DNA from: Piscirickettsiaceae bacterium NZ-RLO1 | GTDB lineage: Bacteria; Pseudomonadota; Gammaproteobacteria; Piscirickettsiales; Piscirickettsiaceae | Assembly (NCBI GenBank): GCA_001644975.1 | Contig: LVCQ01000018.1 | Location: 1-33,311 of the forward strand | Length of the DNA: 33,311 bases | Direction: 5' to 3' | Shown here: positions 15,654 through 23,713 of the stretch, piece after piece | Layout of the letters: each line of letters starts with the position of its first letter | How positions within the stretch are numbered: the stretch's first letter is position 1 | Notes under the pieces: model-generated | The model's input: the letters and a program-made list of their open reading frames with translations, nothing else | Database searches by the model: none | Told to the model about the DNA's origin: nothing | Position numbers and translations under genes: made by a program

Positions 15654-16730
15654 TTATGATAATAACTGATTAATACTTTGATACATTTCTTGCGTTTGCG
15701 AATCCCTATATGATAGCCATAACGTACTCGACAGACTTGCTTGTTGAGTCGCACTTTTAGCGTGAGATTCAGTTTTCCATTTCTCTACAACAACACTCGC
15801 ATTATCCAGCCACTTAAAATTACCGAACTCATCAGTTATTTCATTCCACAAATTACCAATCCCTGTTGGGACTGTTTTTTTCTCTCCTTTAAAAATAATA
15901 TTAACCCCAACACCAAGCACTCCACGCACAAGAAGTTGATCAGCTGCAATTTTTTCAGAAAGCTTTTTGTAGACTGCATGTAGCTTAAGCATGCCCGGAA
16001 TACTGTCATCAAAAGTAGTAGAATCATTAACAAGTTTTTCAATAAAGTGATATAGATCAAAGCCAAAAGCTTCTAGGTGCTGACAGCGCTGCTCAAATTG
16101 CTGAGGATCATCAAGTATTACTTGAATATATTTTGCTGTATTTAGCCCACAGTCCTTTAAGCGCCGGTAGCTTAGCATAAACTGCCTTGGAGTCTGAAGT
16201 ACCTTGTCAATATGTTCACACTGATTAAGGCCAAGGCGATTCAAGTCTAAGAATACCTCTGGGTATTTTTCAAATTGAGCAATTAATGCAGGGTCATCAA
16301 GTACTTTTTGAATATAAACTGGCTGCTTAAGAGAGATATTTTTTAATTTCTGACTGTTCTGCTTAAATTGCGTAGGGTTATCCAATATTTTTTGTAGATA
16401 TATTTGAGGTTTAATTCCTTGAGCTTCTAAATATTGATAACTATGGACAAATTGCTTCGGGTTAGCAAGCAATTTTTCTATATATTTTCCTTTGTATTGA
16501 TCCTGCTCAAGCCCTGATTGAGTAAGCATTAAAAATTCATTTTTATATTTTTCAAGGTGCTCAATAAAATTTGGCTGAATAATTATTTTTTTCACATACA
16601 CCAGTTGGTTAAGCTTTATAGCCTCTAGGCGCTGATACTTTTGCACAAATGAATGAGGATTAGCAGATACTGCTCGGCGGTCGCTGTTTGTGTCTAAATC
16701 ATATTTAAGCAAAATCAATTTATACAACAT
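15654..16730 (-). CDS. C-terminal part of an interrupted kinase-repeat protein, seven 28-residue-type repeats
   Basis: This frame is continuous with the kinase fragment upstream: removing the single TAA at 16842-16844 gives one uninterrupted frame of about 664 codons. From Met at 16730 it shows seven units starting x-[NDT]-P-x-x-[FI] and ending [IVL]-[IL], at residues 23-50, 51-88, 89-116, 117-144, 145-178, 179-206 and 207-234. Their lengths are 28, 38, 28, 28, 34, 28 and 28. A typical unit begins DDPQQF and runs through L-x-x-x-G to YIQKVL, and is surely a pair of helices. Residues after 240 form a separate domain with VLGVGVNIIFKGEKKTVPTG. No start with a proper ribosome site exists for this half alone. 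Whether it is expressed is unknown. Confidence 0.6.
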   Translation of the reverse strand: MLYKLILLKYDLDTNSDRRAVSANPHSFVQKYQRLEAIKLNQLVYVKKIIIQPNFIEHLEKYKNEFLMLTQSGLEQDQYKGKYIEKLLANPKQFVHSYQYLEAQGIKPQIYLQKILDNPTQFKQNSQKLKNISLKQPVYIQKVLDDPALIAQFEKYPEVFLDLNRLGLNQCEHIDKVLQTPRQFMLSYRRLKDCGLNTAKYIQVILDDPQQFEQRCQHLEAFGFDLYHFIEKLVNDSTTFDDSIPGMLKLHAVYKKLSEKIAADQLLVRGVLGVGVNIIFKGEKKTVPTGIGNLWNEITDEFGNFKWLDNASVVVEKWKTESHAKSATQQASLSSTLWLSYRDSQTQEMYQSINQLLS

Positions 16731-16841
16731 ATCAAGGGCAGATAGCTCTGGTTTGACACCTCTTTGCGTATATAGTAGGTCAGTTAATGAGACACTCTTC
16801 GATAAAACATCCTCCTTAAAAACCCACTGAATGTCAGAAGT

Positions 16842-16844
16842 TTA
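16842..16844 (-). other. in-frame TAA splitting the kinase-repeat gene
   Basis: The kinase frame ends RRRKCDT at this TAA. The next 37 codons (TSDIQWVFKEDVLSKSV ... GVKPELSALD) are open and run straight into the Met at 16730. A nonsense mutation, a sequencing error or programmed readthrough are the possible explanations. The stop falls within the kinase C-lobe. Confidence 0.75.
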
Positions 16845-17648
16845 AGTATCACACTTTCTCCTCCTATCTTCTCCCACCGCTTTGAAATATTTAGGCAGAT
16901 ATAAACTTCGTAATAATGCAAGGACATCGAGCGCCTCTTTATCCATTCCCTGCCAAACATCAGGCAAGTAATCTATAGATCCTTTGCATTCAGCAAGCTG
17001 TCCTAGCAACTGTTCTGAAAATCTATAATCAATTAAACAAACAGCGCCTTCATCATTAATACAAAAGTTTGCCGGTTTTAAATCCAGGTGTGCATATTGT
17101 TCATACTGTTGTGAATAAGTCCCTGCATGTAAGTGGTAAACAGCGCGTGCCATTTTAATGGCCAAATCATACTGTAACTCTTTTGTAAGACTGTTTTTCA
17201 CTAAGTAGTGATCTAGGGAGGTTCCTAAAAACTGATAAACTTGATAAAACTTGTCCTGGCTCTTAAATCCTTTCTTTGCTTGGCGCAGGTCAACTGCAAT
17301 CTCACTTTCTTGCGAGTTTTCAGGGACCTTTTCAGACTCTTTGATCGCCCACATTCGACCATTTTTTGTTTGACCAAAAGTGACCTGACTAAACCTTCCT
17401 TTCCCTAAGATATCACCATTTGATTTGACAAAAATCTCACCCTCACCTCCTTTCAAGTAACGGTGCGTTAAATAAATACTTTCTTCTGTTCCAGGAATTT
17501 TATAGGCTATTTTTTTATTGCCAGATTTGGGGTTTATTTGTACTCCTGCAGCAGCATCTTTTAAATAATGTTCGGCAATTTTCCATTCAAGGTACCGTTG
17601 TTCTTCGGCTGATCGTCCATCTTGAGCTTGCCAGATAACTTGTGGCAT
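16842..17648 (-). CDS. eukaryotic-like protein kinase, N-terminal part of an interrupted gene
   Basis: A 268-residue kinase domain preceded by about 60 residues of its own. The glycine-rich loop is LGKGRFSQV (81-89) and the ATP lysine is Lys103 in WAIKE. The catalytic loop is HLDLKPANF (187-195), with Asp189, Lys191 and Asn194. The metal Asp207 lies in LIDYRFS, where DFG is DYR. The DxxA element of the C-lobe is at 241-244. All catalytic residues are present, so the domain could be active if folded. Such Hanks-type kinases with unusual accessory domains occur among effectors of host-associated bacteria. The start has AGG about 9 nt upstream. The protein stops early at TAA 16842, before the last C-lobe helices. 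The rest of the gene is at 15654-16730. Confidence 0.75.
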   Translation of the reverse strand: MPQVIWQAQDGRSAEEQRYLEWKIAEHYLKDAAAGVQINPKSGNKKIAYKIPGTEESIYLTHRYLKGGEGEIFVKSNGDILGKGRFSQVTFGQTKNGRMWAIKESEKVPENSQESEIAVDLRQAKKGFKSQDKFYQVYQFLGTSLDHYLVKNSLTKELQYDLAIKMARAVYHLHAGTYSQQYEQYAHLDLKPANFCINDEGAVCLIDYRFSEQLLGQLAECKGSIDYLPDVWQGMDKEALDVLALLRSLYLPKYFKAVGEDRRRKCDT

Positions 17649-17975
17649 ATGTGTACCTATATCCTCTGATTTGCACTAATGTCTAAATCTAAAAATTTTT
17701 ATTTAGATTTACATGAAAAACACGAAAGATACAATAATAAATGAATCTAATTTTTACCTTTGAGCTTACAGAAATTATTTGAACCAGCATTTAAATGCAA
17801 AGTAAATTTAATTTAAAATATAATATTTATATATATTATTGTTCAGCTAAAACCAGACTTTTAAATTGTCAATAATAATACTTTGTTTTTAAAGTGGAAT
17901 TTTAAATAATGTGCATCCTTATAGTTCAAATTTAAGAGAGTGAGTAATCGATGCAGTTAAACAAGGAATGAAACA
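17649..17975. other. intergenic, very AT-rich, nothing recognised
   Basis: Upstream of the kinase gene. Contains long A/T runs near 17815-17850 and presumably the kinase promoter. No gene or clear signal is seen. Confidence 0.45.
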
Positions 17976-18331
17976 ACCAAACTGTATCGAATCGATAAGA
18001 TTTGCAAAGATGCTCTGTATAAGTGGTTGCAGTTAGAGACACAGCAAGGTCACCTTAACCCAAACACGAACTATTAAAAAGGGCATTTTCATGCCATCAC
18101 TGATTTAGAATCGTTTACAACCTATATTGATAAAAATTCAAGTCAGACTCAAGAAGAAATGGCTAAAAGCCTTAGTAAATTTCAGGTAGTAAAATATGGT
18201 AATTCGTTTTTGATGATTATACTTATGAGTGAAGAGATTGATGTACATAAAAAGTTAGCAACGCTGGGGCTTTTGTAATTTTCAAAGGCCCCGATCAGAA
18301 CATTCTCGAAAAATACCTTACTAAATATTAA
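17976..18331 (+). pseudogene. decayed rightward gene with an internal stop and a frameshift
   Basis: From 17976 the frame reads TKLYRIDKICKDALYKWLQL, meets TAA at 18075 and continues in the same frame from 18078: GHFHAITDLESFTTYIDK, MAKSLSKFQVVKYGNSFLM and EEIDVHKKLATLGLL, to TAA 18276. Shifting one base there gives VIFKGPDQNILEKYLTKY to TAA 18329-18331. The coding look on both sides of each lesion marks a real former gene of about 118 or more codons. The family is unknown to me. It is convergent with family P copy 3. Confidence 0.55.
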
Positions 18332-18404
18332 AAATTAAGCTAGGTTTGTAAAAATTTATGTCAAGCGCAGGCTTGAGAGGCATAATAAATTGAAGAGTTG
18401 AAAT

Positions 18405-18936
18405 TTAGGCGCTCAACTCATTGTTTTCTGTTACTGAAACAGGTTCTTTAGACCCTTTCATAATAAAATCAGCAATGAGTGTAGATGTGTCTAGTGGAAG
18501 CTCAGGTTCTTTTTTTTGAGCAAGTATTTCTATTATGCTCATCTTTGATGTTTGATTAATATTGATCTTATTGAAAGCCTTTTCAATATCCTGGAATAAT
18601 TGTGGTTCTGTTTCTTTGCTGGCTATATTTACACCTGACATAATACTAAATATATAGTCTTCCAGATAGTTTAATTTAAGGTTAACCTGTTTTTCTAATG
18701 GAACAATTGAATCTTTGTTTAATGGTAATTTATTATTATAAATTGTTTTCATGGCATCTAATGAGCGCTTATGTTTTTTTCCATTATTTAATTTTTCATG
18801 TGGTATATTCATCAATGATTTTATTTATTTTTGATATAGTATCATTGTTTACGCCAATATTATTAATGATCTGCTTTACTTTATCTATTTTCATGGCTAG
18901 ATTCATACACCTTTCATCGAGCGTTAGTGCTGGCAT
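18405..18936 (-). pseudogene. family P small protein, copy 3, frameshifted
   Basis: Third paralog of the genes at 12.0 and 13.7 kb. The true start is ATG 18936-18934 (MPALTLDERCMNLAMKIDK...), with AGGGG 8 nt upstream. This frame runs to SKINKIIDE and then hits a stop. One extra base near 18804-18810 explains it, because the next frame resumes IPHEKLNNGKKHKRS, exactly where copy 2 has IDDMPHDRLKNKKK. The downstream part (18405-18815) keeps the family block: AFNKININQTSKMSIIEILA then QKKEPELPLDTSTLIADFIM. It ends NNELSA, with no CaaX. The lesion may be a real mutation or a sequence error. An internal start at 18815 could give a 136-residue product but has no good ribosome site. Confidence 0.75.
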
Positions 18937-18996
18937 TGGTTATTCCCCTATCAGTCATCATTTATTGTTTGCATATGTTATAAAGATTAGTAATAT

Positions 18997-19028
18997 GATA
19001 GAACTGCAATTTATGCAGATAATTGATG
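18997..19028 (-). promoter_or_regulatory. conserved block upstream of family P copy 3
   Basis: On the minus strand ATAAATTGCAGTT (19002-19014) is 66-78 nt before the ATG at 18936. It is identical to the 13-mer upstream of copy 1. CATCAATTAT just above it is shared with copy 2. Confidence 0.5.
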
Positions 19029-19139
19029 TGAAATAGGATTACATTCGGAATTGAGGTAGAATAGTTTGATTTAAAAATAAATCAATTCTGCCCGATTTTA
19101 GTAGAAATTTTGTCAGAGGTATACCAATACTAGATAGTT

Positions 19140-19194
19140 CTAATATCTTTAGCGTATTCTTTTGCTAAGATGTTTGCCGCTCTAAAGATATTAG
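19140..19194. repeat. perfect 13-bp inverted repeat downstream of the RND operon
   Basis: CTAATATCTTTAG (19140-19152) is the exact reverse complement of CTAAAGATATTAG (19182-19194), with 29 nt between. It lies about 95 nt past the stop of the leftward pump gene. No T-run follows on either strand and no target duplication is obvious. A transcript-end stem or a protein-binding or mobile-element remnant are all possible. Confidence 0.5.
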
Positions 19195-19288
19195 CTTCAA
19201 GGTATTAGGTTCAATGCTAGAGATACTGACTGAATTATCCTTGATGAGGATAAAAAGTTCGTGGTTTATTAAAGCGTCTGGTAATTCC

Positions 19289-22200
19289 CTAGCTTTGCAT
19301 TTCTTCACTCGTAGCGTTTGATGAGGCTGGTATGCGGTTCGTTGAAAATAAGCTGTAAAATACAGGAACAACCACTAAAGTACACAATGTGCCGAATACT
19401 AAACCACCAACAATAACTATACCTAATTGCATCCGGCTTTCTGCTCCTGCACCTCCATGAAAAATCAAGGGTAAAGCACCTAATACCATCGTCATGGTCG
19501 TCATTAAAATAGGTCTTAAGCGCAACTGTGCAGCTTCTAAGATGGCTTCAAACTTATCACACCCTTCAGTTAATTTTTTATTGGCAATATCAATAATTAA
19601 AATCCCATGTTTACTAATTAACCCAACCAACGTAATTAAGCCAATTTCACTAAATAAATTCAGTGACCCCTTTGTGAGGCTTAATGCAAATATTGCACCT
19701 GCCATAGCAACAGGTACTGCAGTTAATATAATCAAAGGCTGTATAAAACAACCAAACTGTGCAGCTAAAAATAAATAAATAAAAATAATCGCGAGAATAA
19801 AATTCTCAGCCATATCATTCTTAGAAGACAAAAAGCTTTTGGTTTGACCAAAAAATTGATAACTCACATCATCAGGTAAAAATTTATTGCATATTGTATT
19901 AATCTTATTAATTGCATCACTCATCGATACATTGCTTTTTAAATTAGCCATAATATGTAGCGAATGCAGTTGATTATAGTTAGCAAGTACCGTTGGCTCC
20001 GTTGAATGTGTGATATTAACTAGCGTTGAAACTGGCACCATTGTATCAGATGCTGTTTTAATATAAATATTTTGAAGGTCACTGAGCTGAGCTACATGAT
20101 TAGGTAAAGCCTGTAAAATAATATTATAAGGATAACCATTGTAATAATAATCACCGGCTTGATACCCTCCCATTAATACTGATAATGTATTTGTCACTTC
20201 AGCAGTATCCACACCTAAATCAGCCGCAAGCGCCCGATTCACTTGAGCGCGGTATTCAAAATTATCCCACTTCACATTCGTCGTTACTCCCTGAAGGCCT
20301 GGAACATGTTCTAAATTCTTAAGAAGATCTGTCGCCACTTGATTTAAGTATTGATAACTCTTTGGTGTCATCAATACAAGCTCCAAGCTAAAGCCACCTT
20401 GGCCATCAATTCCTAAAGGTGGTGGCGGTGCGATCACTGCATTAATCCCAGGGATCTGGCTTAATTTCCCCGCAAGTTGTTGTGAAATTTCTTCTTGTGA
20501 CTGCGTTCTCTCTCCCCAAGGCTTAAGGAGTAAAGTCGCTTGACCTTGGCTAGTATTTGGTTCTCCACTGCTTATCAAAAAATGACTTACATTGCTTTGC
20601 TTAGCAAATACAGCTCCCAATGATTTTACATGAGATTGCATATCACTCGCACTCACATTCGTCGGACCATTAAAGTGAATATTAATATAGCCTTGATCTG
20701 TAGCTGGTGCCAACTCGCTAGGCAATTGACGATAAGATCCATAACCTATTATCAAAATAAAGATAAAACCTGCAATAATAACTTTTCTGTGATTTAAACA
20801 GTAAGATAAAATAAGCCGATAGTGTACGGACAAATAATTTAGTACACTGCCTATATTTTTTTGAAATTTGTTTTCTTTCTCACTCAACCAATAAGCACAC
20901 AACATAGGCGCTAAAGTCAAAGCCACAAGACTAGAAAGAACGACAGCAATAATCAAAGTCAAGGCAAACTGCCAAAAAAGTTGCCCGGTTAAGCCTTGGC
21001 TTAACCCTAATGGCGCATACACGGCAACGAGAGTTAAACTAATTGCAATAACTGGCCAAACCACCTCATTTGCCCCTTTAAATGCGGCTTGACGTGCGGG
21101 TAAACCTGATTGGATATAGCGATAACTGTTTTCTAAAATAACAATGGCATCATCAACGATTAGTCCAATGGCTAATACTAAAGCGAGCAAACTAATAATA
21201 TTTAGGGTAAAGCCAAAAAGATAAATAAAAAAGAAAGTGCCAATCAAACAAATTGGCAAGGTAAATAATGGGATTAAACTTGCCCTTAATGAACCTAGAA
21301 AAATAAAAACAATCAATACAACAAGAGCTGCCGCCACCCAGAGGGATTCATACACACTATCAATCGATGATTGTAAAAATAAGCTTAGATCATAGGCAAC
21401 TTTAATACTCATATCGTCAGGCAAACGCTCTTCAAGCATTTTAACGCTTTGATACACTGACTGAGCAACTTCTAGCGGATTCGCATTACTTGCTGGCACA
21501 ATACCAATACTCACACCCTTTTTGCCATCATAAGTGGAAAAGGACTGATTATTATCCGACCCTAAGCCTACAGAGCCAATATTATCAAAACGAATATTTT
21601 TATTTTGGCTATGGCTAATAATGAGATGATTAAAGTCATTGACTCGATTAATGCGTGCATCAGGAATCAATGGGTAAGTTCGGCTTGCTGTTTTTATCTC
21701 GCCATTTTGACTCAAGGTATTTTGGCTTTTTATTGCATTAATCACATCCTCAACAGTCACCTGCAATGTAGCCATTTTTGCAGGTTCTAGCCACATCCGT
21801 ACAGCATAATTATGACTCCCTGAAGCGCTGACTGTTGCCACACCAGAAATACGCTGTAACTGTGGTTGAATATAACGTTTAATATAATCAGTTAAATAAG
21901 TAATATTATGTTTGTCATCAGCAATAAACACACTAATAATCGGTGTTTCATTAGGGTTTGCCGCATGGACTTCGGGACCAACGATACCCTGTGGTAAACG
22001 GCTTGAAACCTTGGCTAAGGCATTACTAATCTCATTGACTTTCTGATTGATATTAACGCCGTGCTTAAACTGCAAAAGTACATCACTTACTCCTGGTTGA
22101 CTACTAGACTCGACAAAATCAACTCCTGTTAAATTGGCAAGCTGAGCTTCAATTACTGCACTAACCTGATTCTCCATGTAAGATGCACTTGCACCTGATA

Positions 22201-22351
22201 AAGTCGTATGAACACCTACCTGCGGTAGAGAAATATTAGGGTAACCTGTAATTGATAAACGAGTATAAGTAATTAATCCTAGTAAAATAATCACCAGAGA
22301 AATAACAACGGTGACCACTGGGTTTTTAATGCAAAAATCTGGAAGACTCAA
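19289..22351 (-). CDS. RND family multidrug efflux pump (HAE-1 type inner-membrane permease)
   Basis: A 1020-residue proton-driven exporter of the AcrB/MexB superfamily. It has the expected N-terminal helix, two large periplasmic loops and twelve membrane helices. The proton relay is present: Asp400 and Asp401 in GLIVDDAIVILEN (helix 4) and Lys914 in GLISKHGILII (helix 10). The start is TTG, with GGAGG 7 nt upstream. It overlaps the last 4 nt of the adaptor gene, so the two are translationally coupled. It should act as a trimer with that adaptor and an outer-membrane channel of the TolC type, which is not encoded in this window. Substrates cannot be deduced. Confidence 0.95.
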   Translation of the reverse strand: MSLPDFCIKNPVVTVVISLVIILLGLITYTRLSITGYPNISLPQVGVHTTLSGASASYMENQVSAVIEAQLANLTGVDFVESSSQPGVSDVLLQFKHGVNINQKVNEISNALAKVSSRLPQGIVGPEVHAANPNETPIISVFIADDKHNITYLTDYIKRYIQPQLQRISGVATVSASGSHNYAVRMWLEPAKMATLQVTVEDVINAIKSQNTLSQNGEIKTASRTYPLIPDARINRVNDFNHLIISHSQNKNIRFDNIGSVGLGSDNNQSFSTYDGKKGVSIGIVPASNANPLEVAQSVYQSVKMLEERLPDDMSIKVAYDLSLFLQSSIDSVYESLWVAAALVVLIVFIFLGSLRASLIPLFTLPICLIGTFFFIYLFGFTLNIISLLALVLAIGLIVDDAIVILENSYRYIQSGLPARQAAFKGANEVVWPVIAISLTLVAVYAPLGLSQGLTGQLFWQFALTLIIAVVLSSLVALTLAPMLCAYWLSEKENKFQKNIGSVLNYLSVHYRLILSYCLNHRKVIIAGFIFILIIGYGSYRQLPSELAPATDQGYINIHFNGPTNVSASDMQSHVKSLGAVFAKQSNVSHFLISSGEPNTSQGQATLLLKPWGERTQSQEEISQQLAGKLSQIPGINAVIAPPPPLGIDGQGGFSLELVLMTPKSYQYLNQVATDLLKNLEHVPGLQGVTTNVKWDNFEYRAQVNRALAADLGVDTAEVTNTLSVLMGGYQAGDYYYNGYPYNIILQALPNHVAQLSDLQNIYIKTASDTMVPVSTLVNITHSTEPTVLANYNQLHSLHIMANLKSNVSMSDAINKINTICNKFLPDDVSYQFFGQTKSFLSSKNDMAENFILAIIFIYLFLAAQFGCFIQPLIILTAVPVAMAGAIFALSLTKGSLNLFSEIGLITLVGLISKHGILIIDIANKKLTEGCDKFEAILEAAQLRLRPILMTTMTMVLGALPLIFHGGAGAESRMQLGIVIVGGLVFGTLCTLVVVPVFYSLFSTNRIPASSNATSEEMQS

Positions 22352-23412
22352 ATACTTGCCTCCGAATGAATAATCTGCACCTTATCACCGTCCTTTAGTT
22401 TTTCTTGCCCTGCAGTCACGACCCTTTGGCCTAGCTTTAAGCCACTAAGAACAGTGGCATAATGGTCACGAATTTGGCTAACTTGCACCAATACTGACAT
22501 CGCGCGGTTATTATCGCCAATAAGGTAAACACGTTCTCCATCGATAACAGGCATTAATGCTATTGTTGGAATCAACAGCTGCTTTATTTTCTTACCAATA
22601 TTTTGCTGCACTTTAACATACATCCCTGCAGTTAATTTATGCTCTGGATTATCAATCAGCGCTTGAATCAGTACAGTATTGGTATCAGCAGCAATAATTG
22701 GAGAAACAAACTGAGTTTTCCCTTGAAACAAATGCTTAGGGTAGGCATCACTTTCAACGGTAACTGCTTGCTGAGTTCTTAGCTGAGGATAATACTCCCC
22801 AGGGACATTGTAACTTGCTAGAAGTTGCTCAGTATCGACTAATTTCACCAACGTGTTTCCAGCATCGACATAGCTACCAATGACAATCTGGCTTTTTCCC
22901 AATTGACCAGAAAAAGGTGCTTTAATCACCGTTTGAGCAATTAGCACCTTCAGCTTATCTATCTCAGCCTGATAACTACGTAGATTAATATAAGCTGCTT
23001 CTAAATCTTGATCACTCACATCACCAAATTTTTTCAAATACACAAGCCGCTGATAACGCTTATCATAGGCTGTATACTTTGCCTGTGCTGCTGACAAGTC
23101 CGCCTGATAAACGCCATCTTCGAGCTTTACGAGTACAGTGCCCTGTTTAACGTTTTGACCGCTATGAAAGTAAATATGCTTTACAACCCCAGCCACCTGA
23201 CTTGCAACTTCCACTTGCTTTTTCGCTTTTAATAAGCCATTCAAAGAGATGGTATTTGATGATAACTGGCTTTTTACAGGTGCTACAGTCACTGTAACCT
23301 TAGCATGAGACTGAACAGGGTCTTTCGTCTTGTTAGGCCAATAGATAAAAAATATTACTGCAGCACAGATAATAATGATCAAACTATGCAAAAGTGGCTT
23401 TGAATAACGCAC
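22348..23412 (-). CDS. RND efflux periplasmic adaptor (membrane fusion protein)
   Basis: HlyD/AcrA-type adaptor that links the RND pump to an outer-membrane channel. The N-terminal membrane anchor is SLIIIICAAVIFFIYW, without a lipoprotein cysteine in a lipobox. Then come a barrel and lipoyl strand (VEVASQVAGVVKHIYF then GQNVKQGTVLVKLEDG), a helical hairpin (YQADLSAAQAKYTAYDKR ... YINLRSYQAEIDKL), the second lipoyl half (IKAPFSGQLGKSQIVIGSYV) and a membrane-proximal domain ending LKDGDKVQII. I place the start at GTG 23412, because AGGGGA lies 5 nt before it. A longer frame from TTG 23442 has no ribosome site. It is the first gene of the operon. Confidence 0.93.
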   Translation of the reverse strand: MRYSKPLLHSLIIIICAAVIFFIYWPNKTKDPVQSHAKVTVTVAPVKSQLSSNTISLNGLLKAKKQVEVASQVAGVVKHIYFHSGQNVKQGTVLVKLEDGVYQADLSAAQAKYTAYDKRYQRLVYLKKFGDVSDQDLEAAYINLRSYQAEIDKLKVLIAQTVIKAPFSGQLGKSQIVIGSYVDAGNTLVKLVDTEQLLASYNVPGEYYPQLRTQQAVTVESDAYPKHLFQGKTQFVSPIIAADTNTVLIQALIDNPEHKLTAGMYVKVQQNIGKKIKQLLIPTIALMPVIDGERVYLIGDNNRAMSVLVQVSQIRDHYATVLSGLKLGQRVVTAGQEKLKDGDKVQIIHSEASI

Positions 23413-23478
23413 AAAGTCCCCTATTCTGTTTTTCAAAAACAATATTTATCACATAACACTTTTTATATCATTTTTAAG

Positions 23479-23521
23479 CCATATCGCCAAACAGAGCGGC
23501 GGTATGACTGTTTTGATATGG
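23479..23521 (-). promoter_or_regulatory. long hairpin between gshB and the efflux operon
   Basis: CCATATC (23479-23485) pairs with GATATGG (23515-23521), and AAACAG (23489-23494) pairs with CTGTTT (23508-23513), with a 13-nt GC-rich loop and a small internal loop. It is downstream of gshB and upstream of the adaptor start at 23412. It could end gshB transcripts or be a leader or operator of the pump genes. No T-run follows. Confidence 0.4.
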
Positions 23522-23713
23522 CGCTTTGCAATGTAGTTAATACTTGCTTGCACAGTGTCATTTTTTTAGATTGCTGAGTAAGGTATATAGATGGAATATT
23601 TATTTTATTTTTCATCATTAATTAATATAATTAAATGATGACTTAAATGTCTGGCTAATTAATAGCCAGTCTACTCAAGTAGGTTAACAGGATAATTTTT
23701 ACTTAGTTAGTTT

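Larger units (their letters stand above)
18937..19288. other. intergenic between the RND operon and family P copy 3
   Basis: Holds the conserved upstream block of copy 3 and the 13-bp inverted repeat described separately. No gene was recognised. Reading frames here are short or shadow the end of the RND gene. Confidence 0.5.

Noticed and set aside
16811-16817. Perfect AAGGAGG (minus strand) as a restart signal for the second half of the kinase gene
   Set aside because: No in-frame start codon lies 5-10 nt after it. The ATG directly following is in another frame and stops after a few codons.
18698-19036. Rightward hydrophobic reading frame of 112 residues
   Set aside because: It lies antisense over the family P copy 3 gene and its conserved leader, whose paralogs and ribosome site make the leftward reading right.
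19165-19371. Leftward 68-residue frame at the end of the RND pump gene
   Set aside because: It overlaps the pump's C-terminus in another frame and has no ribosome site or protein-like pattern.
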